A stretch of 54,134 bases of DNA from positions 1-54,134 of the forward strand of contig PNAG01000029.1 of assembly GCA_003169845.1 (NCBI GenBank), in the 5' to 3' direction. The stretch comes from Candidatus Dormiibacterota bacterium. Its GTDB lineage: Bacteria > Chloroflexota > Dormibacteria > Dormibacterales > Dormibacteraceae. A program made the position numbers and the translations under genes. Within the stretch, counting starts at the first letter, position 1, and the number at the start of each line of letters is the position of its first letter. This document shows positions 52,558 through 54,134 of the stretch, piece after piece. The notes below the pieces were generated by a model. That model saw only the letters and a program-made list of their open reading frames with translations. It did not search any database and was not told the origin of the DNA.

Positions 52558-53611
52558 CCACGTATCCAGTGATCAGAAGATCGTCACCGAGGCGGACGAA
52601 ATCCATCTCGTTGAGGTGAGTTGACGCGGCCAGGTGTTCGATTCCTTCACCCGCCAGGGGTCCGGGGGCCGCGCGTCCGCCGATGAGGCGCGGCGCAATG
52701 TAGGCATGGACCTTGTCCACAAGGCCCGCAGCGAAGAACGAGGCATGGACCTCGGCGCCTCCCTCGACCAGCAAACTCAGCATGCCGCGCCGTCCGAGCT
52801 CGTCCAGCAGGGATGGCAGGCTGACGCGGCCATCGGCGCCGGCCGGCAGGCGAAGGACCTCGGCAGCTCCAACGCGTCCTGACCTGGTGGTGGCGATGAG
52901 CGTGTCGGCGCCGACGATTCGCGCGGACTGGCGGATCCTGAGCTGCGAATCGAGAACCACGCGCAGCGGCTGGCGCGAATCCCCCTGTCCCTCTACGCGA
53001 GCTGTCAGCTCAGGATCGTCCGCGACCACGGTGTTCACGCCCACCAGGATGGCGTCATGCACACGACGGGTGCGGTGGGCGTGCGCGCGAGCCTCCTCGC
53101 CTGTGATCCACCTGGACTCGCCAGTGCGCGTCGCGATCTTGCCGTCGAGGCTCATGGCGAACTTGGCGGTGACGAACGGGCGACCGGTCAGGCGGTGCTT
53201 GACATAAAACTCATTGAGCCGGCGCGCCCTCTCCTCGAGCACGCCGACGGCGGTTTCGATGCCGGCGCTCTCCAGCATTCGCAGCCCGGCACCTCGCACA
53301 CGCTCGTCCGGGTCGGTCATCGAAACGACCACGCGCCTGATTCCAGCGTCGATCACGGCCTGAGCGCATGAAGGCGTGCGATGGGCGTGCGGGCACGGCT
53401 CGAGGTTGAGATAGAGCGTGCCATCCCTCGCACGCTCGCCAGCCGCCTCCAGGGCCTCTTCTTCGGCATGCCGATGTCCGGCCTTGTGGTGGAAGCCTTC
53501 GCCCGCCATCAGACCGCTGGAGTCCACCACGACGGCGCCAACCATCGGGTTGGGGCTTGTGCCGTAATCGGCTTGGCGTGCCAGTTCGATGGCGCGAGCC
53601 GCCCAAAGCAC
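52538..53611 (-). CDS. ribD: Bifunctional pyrimidine deaminase/reductase RibD
   Basis: 357 residues from GTG 53611, chosen since the family starts near LWAARAIELARQADYGTSPN and a TATATT box at 53658-53653 places the transcription start below the longer ORF start (53692). Deaminase: zinc motif HAEEEAL and EPCPHAHRTPSCAQAV. Reductase: RPFVTAKFAMSLDGKIATRT, then DAILVGVNTVVADDPELT. First gene of the rib operon. No FMN riboswitch was seen upstream. Directly downstream of the 23S rRNA gene on the same strand. Confidence 0.95.
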   Translation of the reverse strand: MLWAARAIELARQADYGTSPNPMVGAVVVDSSGLMAGEGFHHKAGHRHAEEEALEAAGERARDGTLYLNLEPCPHAHRTPSCAQAVIDAGIRRVVVSMTDPDERVRGAGLRMLESAGIETAVGVLEERARRLNEFYVKHRLTGRPFVTAKFAMSLDGKIATRTGESRWITGEEARAHAHRTRRVHDAILVGVNTVVADDPELTARVEGQGDSRQPLRVVLDSQLRIRQSARIVGADTLIATTRSGRVGAAEVLRLPAGADGRVSLPSLLDELGRRGMLSLLVEGGAEVHASFFAAGLVDKVHAYIAPRLIGGRAAPGPLAGEGIEHLAASTHLNEMDFVRLGDDLLITGYVDVHRDS

Positions 53612-53652
53612 GTCTACGCTCGGGTCGTTATCTGTGGGATTCAGTCTTGGCA

Positions 53653-53658
53653 AATATA
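53653..53658 (-). promoter_or_regulatory. -10 box of the rib operon
   Basis: Minus-strand TATATT at 53658-53653 with no good -35 at 17 nt. Transcription would begin near 53645, about 35 nt before GTG 53611. Alternatively the operon is read from the rRNA promoter. Confidence 0.4.
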
Positions 53659-53757
53659 CCCGCGCCGAATCGGACCACCCAGTGATCGACAACCGAAAGG
53701 TCTTCGAGATTCTCCAGTGCCTTTTAAGCGCTGGATCCGTTGACGCGTCCGCTTGGG

Positions 53758-53800
53758 TGCGCCCTGCGCGCGCCCGATTAACCAGATACGCCCTACGCGC
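53758..53800. repeat. Short imperfect direct repeat downstream of 23S rRNA
   Basis: TGCGCCCTGCGCGC at 53758-53771 and TACGCCCTACGCGC at 53787-53800 differ by two matched G-to-A changes. A hairpin CTTCAG-TGAT-CTGAAG lies at 53811-53826. No 5S rRNA gene is found in this trailer, and no T-run. Confidence 0.4.
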
Positions 53801-53837
53801 GTCCGGCCCCCTTCAGTGATCTGAAGAGTGAGTTATA

Positions 53838-54134
53838 GGTGAACAAGCCCTCGGGCTATTAGTACCGCTCAGCTCAAAGCATTGCTGCTCTTACACCCGC
53901 GGCCTATCAACCTGCTTGTCTAGCAGGGCCCTTACCCGGTTAACCCGGTGGGAAACCTTATCTTGGAGTTGGCTTCGCACTTAGATGCTTTCAGCGCTTA
54001 TCCAAACCGGCCATGGCTACCCGGCGCTGCCACTGGCGTGACAACCGGTACACTAGCGGGCCGTTCAACCCGGTCCTCTCGTACTAGGGTCAACCCTCCT
54101 CAAGTCTCCTACGCCCACGGCGGATAGGGACCGA
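53838..54134 (-). rRNA. 23S ribosomal RNA, 3' part (continues past the window)
   Basis: On the plus strand the end of the window reads as the reverse complement of a 23S 3' region: TATTAGTACCGCTCAGCTCA, CACTTAGATGCTTTCAGCGC, then GGTCCTCTCGTACTAGGGTC (sarcin-ricin neighbourhood) and CGGATAGGGACCGA. The mature 3' end is placed near 53838 by likeness to the usual helix 1 end, with some nucleotides of doubt. The gene runs off the right edge; 5S does not follow. Confidence 0.95.

Noticed and set aside
53612..53692. Longer RibD start at 53692
   Set aside because: The extra residues lack homology and lie upstream of the predicted transcription start.
53645..53835. FMN riboswitch or 5S rRNA between ribD and 23S
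   Set aside because: No conserved RFN core and no 5S-like sequence could be found by eye.

Overview
The window is about 54 kb of a GC-rich, gene-dense bacterial chromosome. The household set (ClpC with a UVR-like linker, RpoD, Asp23/FakA/DegV, RecG-RsmD-CoaD-RpmF-FabD-AcpP-Rnc-Smc-FtsY), an F420-class PPOX enzyme, a SepIVA-like coiled-coil protein beside coaD and many apparently leaderless genes suggest a soil-type member of the Terrabacteria, most likely Chloroflexota/Dormibacterota-like or a deep actinobacterial relative. This assignment is inference; the 23S rRNA at the right edge could settle it.

Layout. 1-3.1 kb: end of a peptide ABC transporter (oppD-oppF) convergent with a gamma-glutamyltransferase-like gene. 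3.5-8.8 kb: two tandem secreted kelch-propeller paralogues, the second with four HYR repeats, followed by a decayed ggt copy. 9-16 kb: small hypotheticals, clpC and rpoD. 16.2-23.2 kb: a marR-RND-MFS efflux operon divergent from a doxX-like gene, a 37-residue small gene and a peroxiredoxin-like gene interrupted by an in-frame UGA. 23.3-25 kb: Lrp-type domain, IMPase, PHP protein. 25-34.4 kb: a long minus-strand block from selD to ftsY. 34.4-45.5 kb: LigB, RecG, a membrane-anchored protein, MpaB, DegV, FakA, Asp23, L28, AcuC, formimidoyltransferase and LiaF-like proteins. 45.5-50.2 kb: an M16C metallopeptidase, PPOX protein and PQQ-type lipoprotein. 50.3-53.6 kb: a complete riboflavin operon ribD-ribE-ribBA-ribH. 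53.8 kb to the end: the 3' end of a 23S rRNA gene on the minus strand.

The main discovery is selenocysteine use. The peroxiredoxin-like gene (22697-23161) has an in-frame UGA exactly where the first Cys of a CxxC redox motif would be, giving UxxC. The selD gene itself also carries an in-frame UGA at its catalytic position (HGAGUACK). Both have hairpins just 3' of the UGA. Standard gene calling would cut both genes. The two support each other: a Sec-making enzyme that is itself a selenoprotein, and a client selenoprotein in a MarR-controlled stress locus.

Other points. (1) Several genes in the central block have no canonical start where family homology begins, but have ATA at an ATAR stop/start overlap (the SepIVA-like gene, fabD, rnc, possibly rpoD), and ftsY has no canonical start at all upstream of its conserved N domain. 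(2) A REP-like palindrome is inserted in frame in ftsY, with a relative between fabD and acpP. (3) A TANNNT-N6-start pattern recurs, suggesting leaderless transcripts. (4) rpmB has a terminator-like hairpin in its leader. No insertion sequence, CRISPR array or tRNA was recognised; selA, selB and selC are not in this window.
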